64,000 nt of DNA from Novosphingobium sp. (GTDB lineage Bacteria; Pseudomonadota; Alphaproteobacteria; Sphingomonadales; Sphingomonadaceae), in NCBI RefSeq assembly GCF_030699305.1, contig NZ_JAUYNB010000021.1, positions 62,001-126,000 of the forward strand, read 5' to 3'. Under the pieces are notes generated by a model. The model was not told the origin of the DNA, made no database searches, and saw nothing but the letters and a program-made list of their open reading frames with translations. Made by a program: the position numbers and the translations under genes. Shown here in pieces: positions 48,158 through 58,280 of this stretch. Every line of letters begins with the position of its first letter. Position 1 is the first letter of the stretch.

Positions 48158-50329
48158 TTACTTCAGCCCGCGCGCTTTCAGCATCGGTTCGACGCTGGGA
48201 TCGCGGCCCGCGAAGGCACGGTACATCTCGGCGTAGTCCTTGCTGTTGCCCTGGCTCAGCACCATGTCGCGGAACCGCTGGCCGTTTTCACGGGTCATGC
48301 CGCCGTTGTCGACGAACCACTGATAGGCATCGTGGTTGAGCATTTCGGTCCACTGATAGGCGTAATACCCGGCCGCATAGCCGCCGCCCCAGATGTGGCG
48401 GAAATAGCTGGTGCGATAGCGCGGCGGCACCTTGCCGGTCAGCAGCCCGAGCGAGCCGAGCGCCTGCGTTTCAAACGCATTCACGTCCTGTCGCCCTGCG
48501 CTGGCGGGCAGCGCGTGCCACTTCTGATCAAGGATTGCGCCGGTCAGCGCCTCGCCCAGCGCATAGCCCTGATTGAAACGGGCGGCGCGTTCCACCTTGT
48601 CGACCAGTTCCTGCGGCATCGGCGCGCCGGTCTGGTAGTGCTTGGCGAAGTTGGCGAACACGCGCGGCTGGGTCATCCAGTTTTCGTTGAACTGGCTGGG
48701 GAACTCCACGAAATCGCGCGCCGTGTTGGCGCCCGAGATCGAGGGGTAGCGCTGGTTCGACAGGATGCCGTGCAGCGCGTGGCCAAATTCGTGGAACATC
48801 GTTTCAGCATCGGTGAAGCTGACCAGCAGCGGCTGGCCCGGTGCGGGCTTGGGCGAGTTCTGGACGTTGAACACCACCGGCTTGGTGCCCATCAGGTGCG
48901 ACTGGTCGACAAAGTTCGACATCCACGCGCCGCCCTGCTTGTTGTCGCGCTTCCACGGGTCGAAATAGAACAGCGCCATCTCGCTGCCGTCCTTGTCATA
49001 GACGGTATAGACGGTGACGTCCGGGTGATAGACCGGCAGGTCGGTGCGCTGCTTGAAGGACAGCCCGTAAAGTTGGTTCGCGGCGAAGAACACGCCGTTT
49101 TCCAGCACATTGGTGATTTCGAAGTACGGCTTCACCTGGCTTTCGTCGAACGCGTACTTTTCCTTGCGCAGCCGCTCGGCATAGAAATCCCAGTCCCACG
49201 GTTCGACGCTGAACTTGCCGCCGGTGCGCTTGATCAGCCCGTCCAGTTCAGCCGCTTCACGCCTTTGCGCAGCGGCGAGGGCGGGGACCAGACCTTCCAT
49301 GAACTTCAGCGCGTTGCCGGGGTTCTTGGCCATCTGGTCCGACATGGTGAAGCTGGCATAATCGGCAAAGCCCAGCAGCTGGGCCTTTTCGGCGCGCAGC
49401 TGCGCCAGTTCGGAAATCAGCGCGCGGGTATCGTTCGCGCCGCCCCGTTCGCTGCGGTTCCAGCTGGCTTCGAACAGCGCCTTGCGGGTGGCGCGGTTGG
49501 ACAGCCGGGTCAGCAAAGGCTGCTGGGTGGTGTTCTGAAGCGGGAGCAGGAACTTGCCCTTCATCCCCCGGTCCGCCGCAGCCTTGGCCGCAGTGGCGAT
49601 TTCGGCGTCCGAAAGACCCGCCAGTTCCGCCCTGGTGTTCACCACCAGCGCCGCATCGCGTGTGCCGGCGGTCAGCTTTTGTCCGAAATCGGTCTGGAGC
49701 GTTGAAATCCGCCCGTTAAGCGTCTTCAGCTTTTCCTTTTCCGCCCCTGCCAGCAATGCGCCGTTCTGGACGAAGCGGTCATAGGTGATCTTCAGCAGGC
49801 GCTGCTCATCCGCGGCAAGACCCAGGCTGTCGCGCTGATCGTAGAGCGCCTTGACCCGCCCAAACAGCTTTTCGTTGAGGTAGAGCGAATCTCGCAGCGC
49901 GGCGAGTTTCGGCGCGGTCGCGCTGTCCACCTTGTCAAGCGTGTCATTGGTATTCGCCGCCGTCAGCGCGCTGAACACATAATAGGCACGGGTCAGCATC
50001 TGGCCGGTCTTTTCCAGCGCGATCATGGTGTTTTCGAACGTCGGCGCGGCGGGATTGTTGGCAATCGCCGCAATCTCCGCCTCGTTGATGGCGATGCCCT
50101 GCTCGATGGCGGGCTGGAAATCGCTGTCCTTGATCTTGCTGAAATCGGGGGTCTGGAATGGCAGCGTGGAGACTTGCGCGAACACGCCGGTCCCGGTGGG
50201 GATCACCGGGGCATACGGGGCAGGTGCCGGGGCGGCTTCGACGGCCGGGACGGAGGCGACGTCGTCCACCCGGCCAGTGCAACCGGCCATGGCCAGCGCG
50301 GACAGTGATACGAGAGCAAGCTTGTGCAT
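48158..50329 (-). CDS. M3-family zinc metallopeptidase lipoprotein (Dcp-like)
   Basis: A 723-residue peptidyl-dipeptidase-type enzyme. A lipobox (AMAGC) follows the short signal. The zinc motif HEFGH is at 512-516 within FHEFGHALHG, and the third ligand Glu is in the DFVEFPSQ helix downstream; DPWKRDNKQGGAWM is also typical of Dcp. It would trim C-terminal dipeptides from oligopeptides in the periplasm. The next gene upstream on this strand is a second zinc peptidase (M13). The gene converges on btuD with 1 bp between the stops. Confidence 0.92.
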   Translation of the reverse strand: MHKLALVSLSALAMAGCTGRVDDVASVPAVEAAPAPAPYAPVIPTGTGVFAQVSTLPFQTPDFSKIKDSDFQPAIEQGIAINEAEIAAIANNPAAPTFENTMIALEKTGQMLTRAYYVFSALTAANTNDTLDKVDSATAPKLAALRDSLYLNEKLFGRVKALYDQRDSLGLAADEQRLLKITYDRFVQNGALLAGAEKEKLKTLNGRISTLQTDFGQKLTAGTRDAALVVNTRAELAGLSDAEIATAAKAAADRGMKGKFLLPLQNTTQQPLLTRLSNRATRKALFEASWNRSERGGANDTRALISELAQLRAEKAQLLGFADYASFTMSDQMAKNPGNALKFMEGLVPALAAAQRREAAELDGLIKRTGGKFSVEPWDWDFYAERLRKEKYAFDESQVKPYFEITNVLENGVFFAANQLYGLSFKQRTDLPVYHPDVTVYTVYDKDGSEMALFYFDPWKRDNKQGGAWMSNFVDQSHLMGTKPVVFNVQNSPKPAPGQPLLVSFTDAETMFHEFGHALHGILSNQRYPSISGANTARDFVEFPSQFNENWMTQPRVFANFAKHYQTGAPMPQELVDKVERAARFNQGYALGEALTGAILDQKWHALPASAGRQDVNAFETQALGSLGLLTGKVPPRYRTSYFRHIWGGGYAAGYYAYQWTEMLNHDAYQWFVDNGGMTRENGQRFRDMVLSQGNSKDYAEMYRAFAGRDPSVEPMLKARGLK

Positions 50330-50397
50330 GAAAAGTCCTTGAATAATCCGGTCCGGGGCAGCGCGGCGGCTACCTCCGGTTCGTGTGATGGCCTGGC

Positions 50398-52425
50398 TTA
50401 CCAGATTTTTGCGCGTTGTTCCGGTGCAATATACATCGCATCGCCCGGCTTAACCCCGAATGCCTGATACCACGCTTCGATGTTCCGGGTCGGGCCGAGC
50501 AGGCGGAAGCGCTGCGGGCTGTGCGGATCGGTCGCCACCTGGTTGCGGATCGCGTCTTCGCGCGCCTTGCCGCGCCACACTTGTGCGAAGGCCAGGAACA
50601 GCCGCTGTTCACCGCTGAGGCCGTCGATCACCGGTGCGTCCTTGCCGCCCAGCGACTTGCGATAGGCATCCAGCGTGACCAGCAGCCCGGCCAGATCGGC
50701 GATATTCTCACCCATCGTCAGGTCGGGATTGACGAATGCACCGGGCGCGGCCTCATACTTGGCATACTGATCGCCGAACACTTTGGCGCGTTCTTCAAAG
50801 CGCTTGCCATCGTCTTCGCCCCACCAGTCGCGCACCGCGCCATTGGCGTCGATCTTGCGGCCCTGATCGTCGAACCCGTGGATGATTTCGTGGCCGATCA
50901 CCGCGCCAATCGCGCCATAGTTGACTGCATCGTCCGCCGCCGGGTCGAAGAACGGGGCTTGCAGGATCCCGGCCGGGAACACGATCTTGTTTTCCAGCCC
51001 GCCGTTATAGGCGTTCACCGTCTGCGGGTTCATGCCCCACTTCTTGCGATCCACCTTCTTGCCCAGATCGGCCATCGTGTAGGCATAGTTGAACTGGCCC
51101 GCGCGCTTGACGTTTCCGTAAAGGTCATCGGACTTCACTTCCAGCGCATCGTAATTGCGGAACTTGTCGGGATAGCCGACCATCACGTCCATCCGCGTCA
51201 GCTTTTCCAGCGCGGCGGTCTTGGTGGACTCGCTCATCCAGTCATTCGCCTTGATCCGGTCCGCCATGGCGAGGTTGAGGTTGACGACCAGCGCTTCCAT
51301 CTTGGCCTTGGACGATGCCGGGAAATACCGCGCGACGTAATCCTGCCCGACCAGTTCGCCCAGCGAGCCATCGACCTGTCCAACGGCGCGGCGCCAGCGC
51401 GGGCGCTGCTGGGCCTGGCCGCTCAGCGTCTTGACGTATTCGAACCGGCTGTCGACCAGCGCCTTGGTCAGGTACGGTGCGGCCTGATCGGCCACGTGGA
51501 ACGCCTGCCACAGCTTCAGCGTAGCCAAAGGTGTCTTGTCATACAGCGCCGAAATATCGCGGATTGCGGTGTTTTCGTTGACGATGATCCGCTGCTGCGC
51601 GCCGATCCCGGCGCCTTCCATCAGCGCGGTCCATTCGATGCCGGGCGCATAGCTCATCAGCTGCGCGCTGCTCATCGGGTTGTTGACCTTGTCGATGTCG
51701 CGGCGGTCGGCCACTTTCCAGCTGACCTGCGCAAGCGCAGTTTCGAACGCCATGATCGTTTTGGCCGCCGCTTTGGGGTTGGCGTGGCCGATGGCCTTCA
51801 TCGTGCGCTCGATATAGCCGGCATAGGCCGCGCGCTGGGTCTTGAACTGATCCGCGAAGTAATACTCACGCTCGGGCAGGCCGATGCCGCCCTGGCTCAT
51901 CCACAGCACGTTGACGGTCGGATCGGTGGTATCCGCGTAAGGCCCGGAATCGACCAGCGAGATGCCGAACTGGCCCGCCGTGCCGCCCATGAACCGCGCG
52001 AAATCACGTTTCGTTGCAATCGCATCCAGCACCGCCAGATCGGCCTTCAGCGGGGCCAGCCCCAGCTTCTCGGCGCGCGCTTCGTCCATGTAGCTGTCAT
52101 AAAAGGCGCGGTATTTTGCCTCTGCCGGGCCTTCGGTGATCAGCTTTTGCAGCTGTTCCTGCGTGGTTTCACGCAGATCGTTGAACGCGCCCACGCTGGG
52201 CCGGTCGGCCGGAATCTCGGTCGCGTCGAGCCACTTGCCGCTGGTATAGCGCTGGAAATCGTCGCCCGGCTTGGCGGCGGTATCCATGGCGGACAGATCG
52301 ACGCCCCAGGTGCCGAAGTGCGGCTTGGCAGCGGTGCTGGTAGCCGGAGCAGGGGCGGTCTGGGCCAGGGCGGGAGCAGCACCAAGCGTCAGCAAGGCAG
52401 CGGTCAGAAACAGGTGCGACTTCAT
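50398..52425 (-). CDS. M13-family zinc metallopeptidase (neprilysin/PepO-like)
   Basis: A 675-residue secreted endopeptidase with a signal peptide ending APALAQ. The zinc site HEIIH is at 512-516 in IGHEIIHGFDDQG, the third ligand Glu in MGENIADLAG, and substrate-binding NAYNGG lies upstream. It probably degrades short peptides in the periplasm. It is followed by the M3 peptidase after 68 bp on the same strand, so the pair could work on the same peptides. Confidence 0.93.
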   Translation of the reverse strand: MKSHLFLTAALLTLGAAPALAQTAPAPATSTAAKPHFGTWGVDLSAMDTAAKPGDDFQRYTSGKWLDATEIPADRPSVGAFNDLRETTQEQLQKLITEGPAEAKYRAFYDSYMDEARAEKLGLAPLKADLAVLDAIATKRDFARFMGGTAGQFGISLVDSGPYADTTDPTVNVLWMSQGGIGLPEREYYFADQFKTQRAAYAGYIERTMKAIGHANPKAAAKTIMAFETALAQVSWKVADRRDIDKVNNPMSSAQLMSYAPGIEWTALMEGAGIGAQQRIIVNENTAIRDISALYDKTPLATLKLWQAFHVADQAAPYLTKALVDSRFEYVKTLSGQAQQRPRWRRAVGQVDGSLGELVGQDYVARYFPASSKAKMEALVVNLNLAMADRIKANDWMSESTKTAALEKLTRMDVMVGYPDKFRNYDALEVKSDDLYGNVKRAGQFNYAYTMADLGKKVDRKKWGMNPQTVNAYNGGLENKIVFPAGILQAPFFDPAADDAVNYGAIGAVIGHEIIHGFDDQGRKIDANGAVRDWWGEDDGKRFEERAKVFGDQYAKYEAAPGAFVNPDLTMGENIADLAGLLVTLDAYRKSLGGKDAPVIDGLSGEQRLFLAFAQVWRGKAREDAIRNQVATDPHSPQRFRLLGPTRNIEAWYQAFGVKPGDAMYIAPEQRAKIW

Positions 52426-52644
52426 GGTTTTGGTTCCCCTCAGAACGGCTGCACGCGGGCCGGATCAGCAGTCCGCAAGAATGCAGCATGCGTCGCGCGC
52501 CGGGTATAAAGTGTCAAGGTTGTCTGCCGAACTGGGTGCGGCGTTGGTCGGCGGGCGCGGGCGGTTCCGAAATACGGCATTGCGATTCCCCACGATCACT
52601 GCGTAATGCCCACAAGGCGCTGGCCAGCGCCTCTTGCCTCCTGT

Positions 52645-52659
52645 GAACAGATGTGGAAC
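52645..52659 (+). promoter_or_regulatory. LexA (SOS) box of uvrA
   Basis: GAAC-N7-GAAC (52645-52648 and 52656-52659) is the alphaproteobacterial LexA box GTTC-N7-GTTC read from the other strand. It sits 2-11 bp before the possible uvrA ATGs, so it must overlap the promoter, and the leader must be very short. Confidence 0.82.
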
Positions 52660-52670
52660 AAATGCGGCCT

Positions 52671-55562
52671 ATGTCGCTGAACAAGATTGTCGTGCGCGGC
52701 GCGCGCGAGCACAACCTCAAAGGCTTTGATGTCGAGCTTCCGCGCGACAGCCTGATCGTGATTACCGGCCTGTCAGGCTCCGGCAAGTCGAGCCTGGCGT
52801 TCGACACGATCTATGCCGAAGGACAGCGCCGCTATGTCGAGAGCTTGAGCGCCTATGCGCGCCAGTTCCTCGAAATGATGCAGAAGCCCGATGTCGAGCA
52901 TATCGACGGGCTCAGCCCCGCGATCTCGATCGAGCAGAAGACCACCAGCCGCAACCCGCGCTCCACCGTCGCCACGGTGACGGAGATCTACGATTACATG
53001 CGCCTGCTCTGGGCGCGGGTCGGCGTGCCCTATTCCCCCGCCACCGGCCTGCCGATCGCGGCGCAGACTGTCAGCCAGATGGTCGACCGGGTGATGACCC
53101 TGCCAGAAGGCACGCGCGCCTATCTGCTGGCCCCCGTGGTGCGCGCCCGCAAGGGTGAATACCGCAAGGAACTGGCCGAATGGCAGCGCGCCGGCTACAC
53201 CCGCGTCCGCATCGACGGCGAATTCCACGCCATTGAGGAAGCCCCCGCGCTCGACAAGAAGTACAAGCATGACATCGAAGTCGTGGTGGACCGCATCGCC
53301 GTGCGCGAAGGCATCGAAACACGGCTGGCCGACAGTTTTGAACAGGCGCTGAAACTGGCCGAGGGGCTAGTCTTTCTCGACCTGGCCGATGGCGTGGTGC
53401 CCGGACGCGAGGAAGAGAAAGGCGGCGCGATGAAAGGCGCCGGCCTCCCGCCCAACCGGATCGTGTTCAGCGAAAAGTTCGCCTGCCCGGTCTCCGGCTT
53501 CACAATTGAATCGATCGAGCCGCGGCTGTTTTCGTTCAACGCCCCGCAAGGCGCCTGTCCGGCCTGCGACGGGCTGGGTGAAAAGCTGTTGTTCGATCCG
53601 CAACTGGTCGTCCCCAACGAAACGCTCAGCCTGAAGCAGGGGGCCGTGGTGCCGTGGGCGAAATCGAACCCGCCGTCGCCCTATTACATGCAGGTGCTGG
53701 CCAGTCTGGCGGCCGAATACGGATTCAGCCTGGAAACGCCGTGGCAGGAACTGCCGGGCGAGGTGCAGCTGGTGATCCTTTATGGCACCGGGGGCAAGCC
53801 AGTGGCGCTGACGTTCATGGACGGCAAGAAAAGCTACACCGTCAAGAAGGCGTTCGAAGGGGTGATCGGCAACCTCAACCGCCGGATGCTGCAAACCGAA
53901 AGCGCCTGGATGCGCGAGGAACTGGGCAAGTTCCAGACCGCGCAGCCGTGCGAAACCTGCGACGGCGCGCGGCTCAAGCCGGAAGCGCTGTCGGTCAAGA
54001 TCGCGGGCCAGCATATCTCGTCGCGCACCCGGCTGTCGGTGTCGGACGCGCTTGAATGGTTCTCCACCCTCAATGACCAGCTGACCGGCCAGCAGCAGCA
54101 GATTGCCAAGGCGATCCTGAAGGAAATCAACGAGCGGCTGGGCTTCCTCAACAACGTTGGCCTCGATTACCTCAATCTCGACCGGACCAGCGGCACGCTG
54201 TCGGGCGGGGAAAGCCAGCGCATCCGGCTCGCCAGCCAGATCGGCAGCGGGCTTTCGGGCGTGCTTTACGTGCTGGATGAACCCAGCATCGGCCTGCACC
54301 AGCGTGACAACGACCGGCTGCTCGAAACGCTGCGCCGCCTGCGCGATCTGGGCAATACCGTGATCGTGGTGGAGCATGACGAAGACGCGATCCGCACTGC
54401 CGATCATATCGTCGACCTTGGCCCCGGCGCGGGCGTCCACGGGGGCGAGATCGTGGCGCAGGGCACCCTGGAGGACATCCTCAAATCCAAGACCAGCCTG
54501 ACCGGGCAGTACCTGTCCGGCGCGCGGAAGATCGCGGTGCCGAAGCAGCGCCGCAAGGGCAACGGCCACCACATTACCGTTCACAACGCGCGGGCCAACA
54601 ACCTGACCGGGGTAACCGCCAGCTTCCCGCTCGGCACATTTTGCTGCGTGACGGGCGTGTCGGGCAGCGGCAAGTCCAGCCTGACGCTCGATACGCTTTA
54701 TGCCGGGGCGGCGCGCACTCTCAACGGCGCGCGGGTGATCGCGGGGGCGCATGACAAGATTACCGGGCTGGAACTGTGCGACAAGGTGATCGAGATCGAC
54801 CAGTCGCCGATCGGCCGCACCCCGCGCTCCAACCCGGCGACCTATACCGGCGCGTTCACCCAGATCCGCGACTGGTTTGCGGGCCTCCCCGAAAGCGCCG
54901 CTCGGGGCTACAAGGCCGGGCGGTTCAGCTTCAACGTCAAGGGCGGGCGCTGCGAAAAGTGCCAGGGCGACGGGCTGATCAAGATCGAGATGCACTTCCT
55001 CCCCGACGTCTACGTCACGTGTGAGGAATGCCACGGCAAACGCTACAACCGCGAAACGCTGGAAGTGAAGTTCAAGGGCCACTCGATCGCCGACGTGCTC
55101 GACATGACGATCGAGGACGCGGAGGAGTTCTTCAAGGCGGTGCCCCCGATCCGCGACAAGATGCACATGCTGAACGAGGTGGGCCTCGGCTACGTCAAGG
55201 TTGGCCAGCAGGCCACCACGCTGTCCGGGGGGGAGGCGCAGCGGGTGAAACTGGCCAAGGAACTCAGCCGCCGCTCGACCGGACAAACGCTCTATATCCT
55301 CGATGAACCCACCACCGGGCTGCACTTCGAAGATGTCCGCAAGCTGCTGGAAGTGCTGCACCGGCTGGTCGATCAGGGCAACAGCGTGGTGGTGATCGAG
55401 CACAACCTCGATGTGATCAAGACCGCCGACTGGGTGCTGGACCTCGGCCCGGAAGGCGGCGTGCGCGGCGGCGAGATCGTAGCCGAAGGCACCCCCGAAC
55501 AAGTCGCCGCCAACCCCGGCAGCTTCACCGGCGGCTACCTGAAAGCGCTGTTGGAGCGCTGA
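52671..55562 (+). CDS. uvrA: Excinuclease ABC subunit A
   Basis: A 963-residue nucleotide-excision-repair ATPase that scans DNA for bulky damage with UvrB. It has two ABC ATPase halves with Walker [11 protein letters not shown] and [10 protein letters not shown], signatures [13 protein letters not shown] and [13 protein letters not shown], and zinc modules CPACDG, CETCDG, CEKCQG and CEECHG. The start at [10 protein letters not shown] (52671) matches family N-termini; ATG 52662 and GTG 52653 are alternatives, but the latter lies inside the SOS box. DNA-damage induction through LexA is expected. Confidence 0.96.
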   Translation: MSLNKIVVRGAREHNLKGFDVELPRDSLIVITGLSGSGKSSLAFDTIYAEGQRRYVESLSAYARQFLEMMQKPDVEHIDGLSPAISIEQKTTSRNPRSTVATVTEIYDYMRLLWARVGVPYSPATGLPIAAQTVSQMVDRVMTLPEGTRAYLLAPVVRARKGEYRKELAEWQRAGYTRVRIDGEFHAIEEAPALDKKYKHDIEVVVDRIAVREGIETRLADSFEQALKLAEGLVFLDLADGVVPGREEEKGGAMKGAGLPPNRIVFSEKFACPVSGFTIESIEPRLFSFNAPQGACPACDGLGEKLLFDPQLVVPNETLSLKQGAVVPWAKSNPPSPYYMQVLASLAAEYGFSLETPWQELPGEVQLVILYGTGGKPVALTFMDGKKSYTVKKAFEGVIGNLNRRMLQTESAWMREELGKFQTAQPCETCDGARLKPEALSVKIAGQHISSRTRLSVSDALEWFSTLNDQLTGQQQQIAKAILKEINERLGFLNNVGLDYLNLDRTSGTLSGGESQRIRLASQIGSGLSGVLYVLDEPSIGLHQRDNDRLLETLRRLRDLGNTVIVVEHDEDAIRTADHIVDLGPGAGVHGGEIVAQGTLEDILKSKTSLTGQYLSGARKIAVPKQRRKGNGHHITVHNARANNLTGVTASFPLGTFCCVTGVSGSGKSSLTLDTLYAGAARTLNGARVIAGAHDKITGLELCDKVIEIDQSPIGRTPRSNPATYTGAFTQIRDWFAGLPESAARGYKAGRFSFNVKGGRCEKCQGDGLIKIEMHFLPDVYVTCEECHGKRYNRETLEVKFKGHSIADVLDMTIEDAEEFFKAVPPIRDKMHMLNEVGLGYVKVGQQATTLSGGEAQRVKLAKELSRRSTGQTLYILDEPTTGLHFEDVRKLLEVLHRLVDQGNSVVVIEHNLDVIKTADWVLDLGPEGGVRGGEIVAEGTPEQVAANPGSFTGGYLKALLER

Positions 55563-55690
55563 CGCGTCTTGTTTCGGAAGGGGGTAGGGCGGCCTGGCAG
55601 TGCGCGCTGGTTGTGCCCTGCGCCGCCAATTCATTTGACGGTTCGCGTCCATCCAGCATGATCGGCAAAACAGGAGAGGGACCACCGCTT

Positions 55691-55984
55691 ATGCTCGACA
55701 CACTTGCCCCGTTCATCGGGCTGATCGGCCTGATTGGCTTTGCCGGTCTCGCCGGAATCAAGCACCCTGCCTACAAGTCGCGCCCCGGTGGCGGTATCCG
55801 CATGCTGGGCCTGCTGGGCCTCGTCGGCCTGATCGGGTTCTGGGTTCCCGGCGCGGGTGCGATCGGTGCCAGCGGGGCGCTGGGGCTGTGGAACCACCAG
55901 AACCCCCGACTAGCCTTCTGGGGCAAGCTCGGCTGGGCGTCATTGGCGGGCCTGCCGTATCTGGTGCGGTGGGCAATGGGGTGA
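55691..55984 (+). CDS. Small membrane protein, unknown function
   Basis: A 97-residue, very hydrophobic protein rich in Gly, Leu and Ile, with three likely membrane segments (FIGLIGLIGFAGLAGI, LGLLGLVGLIGFWV, and one near the C-terminus). The charged loop KHPAYKSRPGGG lies between the first two. GGAGAGGG precedes the ATG at 55691 by about 11 bases. I recognise no family with confidence. It follows uvrA by 128 bp and may share its transcript. Confidence 0.6.
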   Translation: MLDTLAPFIGLIGLIGFAGLAGIKHPAYKSRPGGGIRMLGLLGLVGLIGFWVPGAGAIGASGALGLWNHQNPRLAFWGKLGWASLAGLPYLVRWAMG

Positions 55985-56020
55985 TCGCGCAGTCACTATC
56001 GTAATTTCATAAACACGAAC

Positions 56021-56038
56021 TTTTCATGCACGCGAAAA
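56021..56038. promoter_or_regulatory. Inverted repeat in the LigM-like gene promoter
   Basis: TTTTC (56021-56025) and GAAAA (56034-56038) are 8 bp apart in the AT-rich part of the 120-bp spacer before the O-demethylase gene. It could be an IclR-type site; the arms are short and the link is tentative. Confidence 0.3.
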
Positions 56039-56104
56039 TGTGCCACAGGGATTCGGGAGCGGAGCGCGGATGGCGTCCGCACGGGATCATGAGAAGGATG
56101 CACC

Positions 56105-57496
56105 ATGGCTGATACGCTTGAAACCATGCTCGGCGGGACGGGCGATATCGTGGAACTGCTGCGCAACCAGCAGGTCGGCCCAAATGTCTATCCCGGCGTT
56201 CCGGCGGAATATTCCAACTGGCGCGCCGAACAGTGGGCGTGGCAGCACACCGCGGTGCTCTATAACCAGAGCTACCACATGGTCGATCTGGAAGTGCGCG
56301 GGCCGGATGCGTTCGCGATGCTGGAGTATCTGGCGATCAATTCGTTCAAGGGCTTTGTCCCCGACAAGGCCAAGCAGTTTGTGCCGGTGACCCCCTATGG
56401 TCACGTGATCGGCGACGTGATCCTGTTCTATCTGGAAGAACAGCGGTTCAACCTGGTCGGCCGCGCGCCCTCGATCGAGTGGGTGGAATTCCACGCCGCG
56501 TCGGGCAAGTGGAACGTGGAAGTCGAGCGCGATGAGCGCTGGGCGATGCGCACCGATGGCAAGCGCAAGAACTATCGCTTCCAGGTGCAAGGCCCCAACG
56601 CGATGAAGATCATCGAACGGGCCACCGGGATCGTGCCGCCCGACCTCAAGTTCTTCAACATCACCCACCTGACTATCGCGGGCAAGACCGTCCACGCGCT
56701 GCGCCACGGGATGGCCGGGCAGCCGGGCTGGGAACTGTATGGTCCGTGGGAAGACTACGGCGCGGTCCATGCCGCATTGGTCGAAGCGGGCAAGGAATAT
56801 GGCATGGCACTGGTCGGCGGCCGGGCCTATTCATCCAACACGCTGGAATCGGGCTGGATTCCGTCGCCGCTGCCCGCGATCTATACCGGGGATGAACTGA
56901 AGCCGTTCCGCGAATGGCTCTCGGCCAATTCCTATGCCGGCAAGTGCTCGATCGGCGGTTCCTATGTGCCGGACAGCATCGAGGGCTATTACCTGACCCC
57001 GTGGGATCTGGGTTACGGTCCGTTCGTGAAGTTCGATCACGATTTCATCGGCCGCGCGGCGCTGGAAAAGATCGCTGCCGGACCGCACCGCAAGAAGGTG
57101 ACGCTGGCGCTCGACAACGAAGACGTGATCCGCGTCCAATCCTCGGCACTGTCGAAGGGCGACCGGGCGAAGTTCATGGAATATCCCAGCGCCGTCTATG
57201 CGATGCACCCGTTTGACGAAGTGCGCGCCGAAGACGGCAGCCTGGCGGGCCTGTCGACCTGGATCGGTTACACCGCGAACGAGGGCAAGTTCCTGACGCT
57301 GGCGATGCTCGATGCGAAGTATGCCGAACCCGGCACCAGGGTCTCGCTGATCTGGGGTGAGCCGAACGGCGGCACCAGCAAGCCCACTGTCGAACCCCAC
57401 GTGCAGACCGCGATCAAGGCGATTGTGGCGGCAACGCCCTATGTCGAGGCGGCGCGCGACAACTATGCCGATGGGTGGCGGACGAAGGGGGCCTGA
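56105..57496 (+). CDS. LigM-like tetrahydrofolate-dependent aromatic O-demethylase
   Basis: A 463-residue GcvT-like (aminomethyltransferase) protein. NWRAEQWAWQHTAVLYNQSYHMVDL and KQFVPVTPYGHVIGDVI resemble LigM of Sphingobium, which moves the methyl of vanillate or 3-O-methylgallate to tetrahydrofolate. DesA is a close relative. PGWELYGPWEDYG and the C-terminal GcvT_C barrel fit the fold. It is about the same length as LigM. The genes next to it (IclR, NTF2-like, MetE-like) point to a methyl-transfer role, but the aromatic substrate is unproved; DMSP- or glycine-type demethylation is less likely. Confidence 0.78.
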   Translation: MADTLETMLGGTGDIVELLRNQQVGPNVYPGVPAEYSNWRAEQWAWQHTAVLYNQSYHMVDLEVRGPDAFAMLEYLAINSFKGFVPDKAKQFVPVTPYGHVIGDVILFYLEEQRFNLVGRAPSIEWVEFHAASGKWNVEVERDERWAMRTDGKRKNYRFQVQGPNAMKIIERATGIVPPDLKFFNITHLTIAGKTVHALRHGMAGQPGWELYGPWEDYGAVHAALVEAGKEYGMALVGGRAYSSNTLESGWIPSPLPAIYTGDELKPFREWLSANSYAGKCSIGGSYVPDSIEGYYLTPWDLGYGPFVKFDHDFIGRAALEKIAAGPHRKKVTLALDNEDVIRVQSSALSKGDRAKFMEYPSAVYAMHPFDEVRAEDGSLAGLSTWIGYTANEGKFLTLAMLDAKYAEPGTRVSLIWGEPNGGTSKPTVEPHVQTAIKAIVAATPYVEAARDNYADGWRTKGA

Positions 57497-57497
57497 G

Positions 57498-58280
57498 CTA
57501 GATCCCGGCCAGGCTCGCGGCCGCGCGGGCCAGCGCGGCGCGGGCCTTGGCCGCGACGTGCGGGTTGAACCGCACAGCGGGGATAGCGACGGCAAACGCG
57601 CCGACGGCCTCCCCGTTCAGCCATGCCGCCGCGCCAAGCCCGCAGATGCCGGGGGTGTTTTCCTCATGCGCTTCGGCCACCCCGTCACGCCGGATCTGTT
57701 CCAGCGCGGCGCTCAGCGCGGTTTCATCGACCAGCGTGTGCGGGGTAAAGCGCGGGCGTGGGCATTCGGCGAAATAGCGCGCCAGTTCGGCTTCGGGCAG
57801 GGTGGCGAGGATCGCCTTGCCCGCGGCGAGGGCGTGGAGCGGCTTGCGGTGGCCGGGTTCGATTGCATAGCGCAGCGCCTGCCCGCTCGCCTCGGTCACC
57901 AGCGCTTCGACTTCCCAGCCGGTGCGAACCATGAAGCTGGCGGTTTCATCGAGTTCGCGGCGCAAGATATTGACCAGCGGCTCCACCCGGTCAGCCAGGG
58001 TCAGGTCGGCCGGCGGCGCGGTCAGCCGGCGCAGGCCCGGTCCGGCCCGGTAACGGCGACCATCGCGGATCAGGTATTCGCGCTCGGCCAGCGTGCCCAG
58101 CAGGTAGAACAGGCTGGACACCGGAATGTCGAGCGCGGCGGCGATGTCCTGCGCGATCGGGCCTTGCGGATGGGCGACCACGAATTCAATGATATCGAGC
58201 GTGCGCAGCGCCGATTTGACCGTATTGGACGGGTTTGGGTTGGCCGTGTTTGGGTTGGCCGATTTGGCTGTCTGGGGCAT
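57498..58280 (-). CDS. IclR-family transcriptional regulator
   Basis: A 260-residue regulator: winged helix-turn-helix (about 20-85, IAQDIAAALDIPVSSLFYLLGTL) and the C-terminal IclR ligand domain with GICGLGAAAWLNGEAVGAFAVAIPA. IclR proteins often control aromatic acid catabolism. It overlaps the NTF2-like gene by 1 bp (TAATG) and ends facing the LigM-like gene with 1 bp between the stops. The N-terminus carries a 15-bp in-frame tandem duplication giving ANPNT ANPNP. Confidence 0.87.
   Translation of the reverse strand: MPQTAKSANPNTANPNPSNTVKSALRTLDIIEFVVAHPQGPIAQDIAAALDIPVSSLFYLLGTLAEREYLIRDGRRYRAGPGLRRLTAPPADLTLADRVEPLVNILRRELDETASFMVRTGWEVEALVTEASGQALRYAIEPGHRKPLHALAAGKAILATLPEAELARYFAECPRPRFTPHTLVDETALSAALEQIRRDGVAEAHEENTPGICGLGAAAWLNGEAVGAFAVAIPAVRFNPHVAAKARAALARAAASLAGI

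Noticed and set aside
53367-55685. A 772-codon minus-strand frame opposite uvrA
   Set aside because: Antisense shadow of uvrA with a typical His/Arg/Gly-rich composition.
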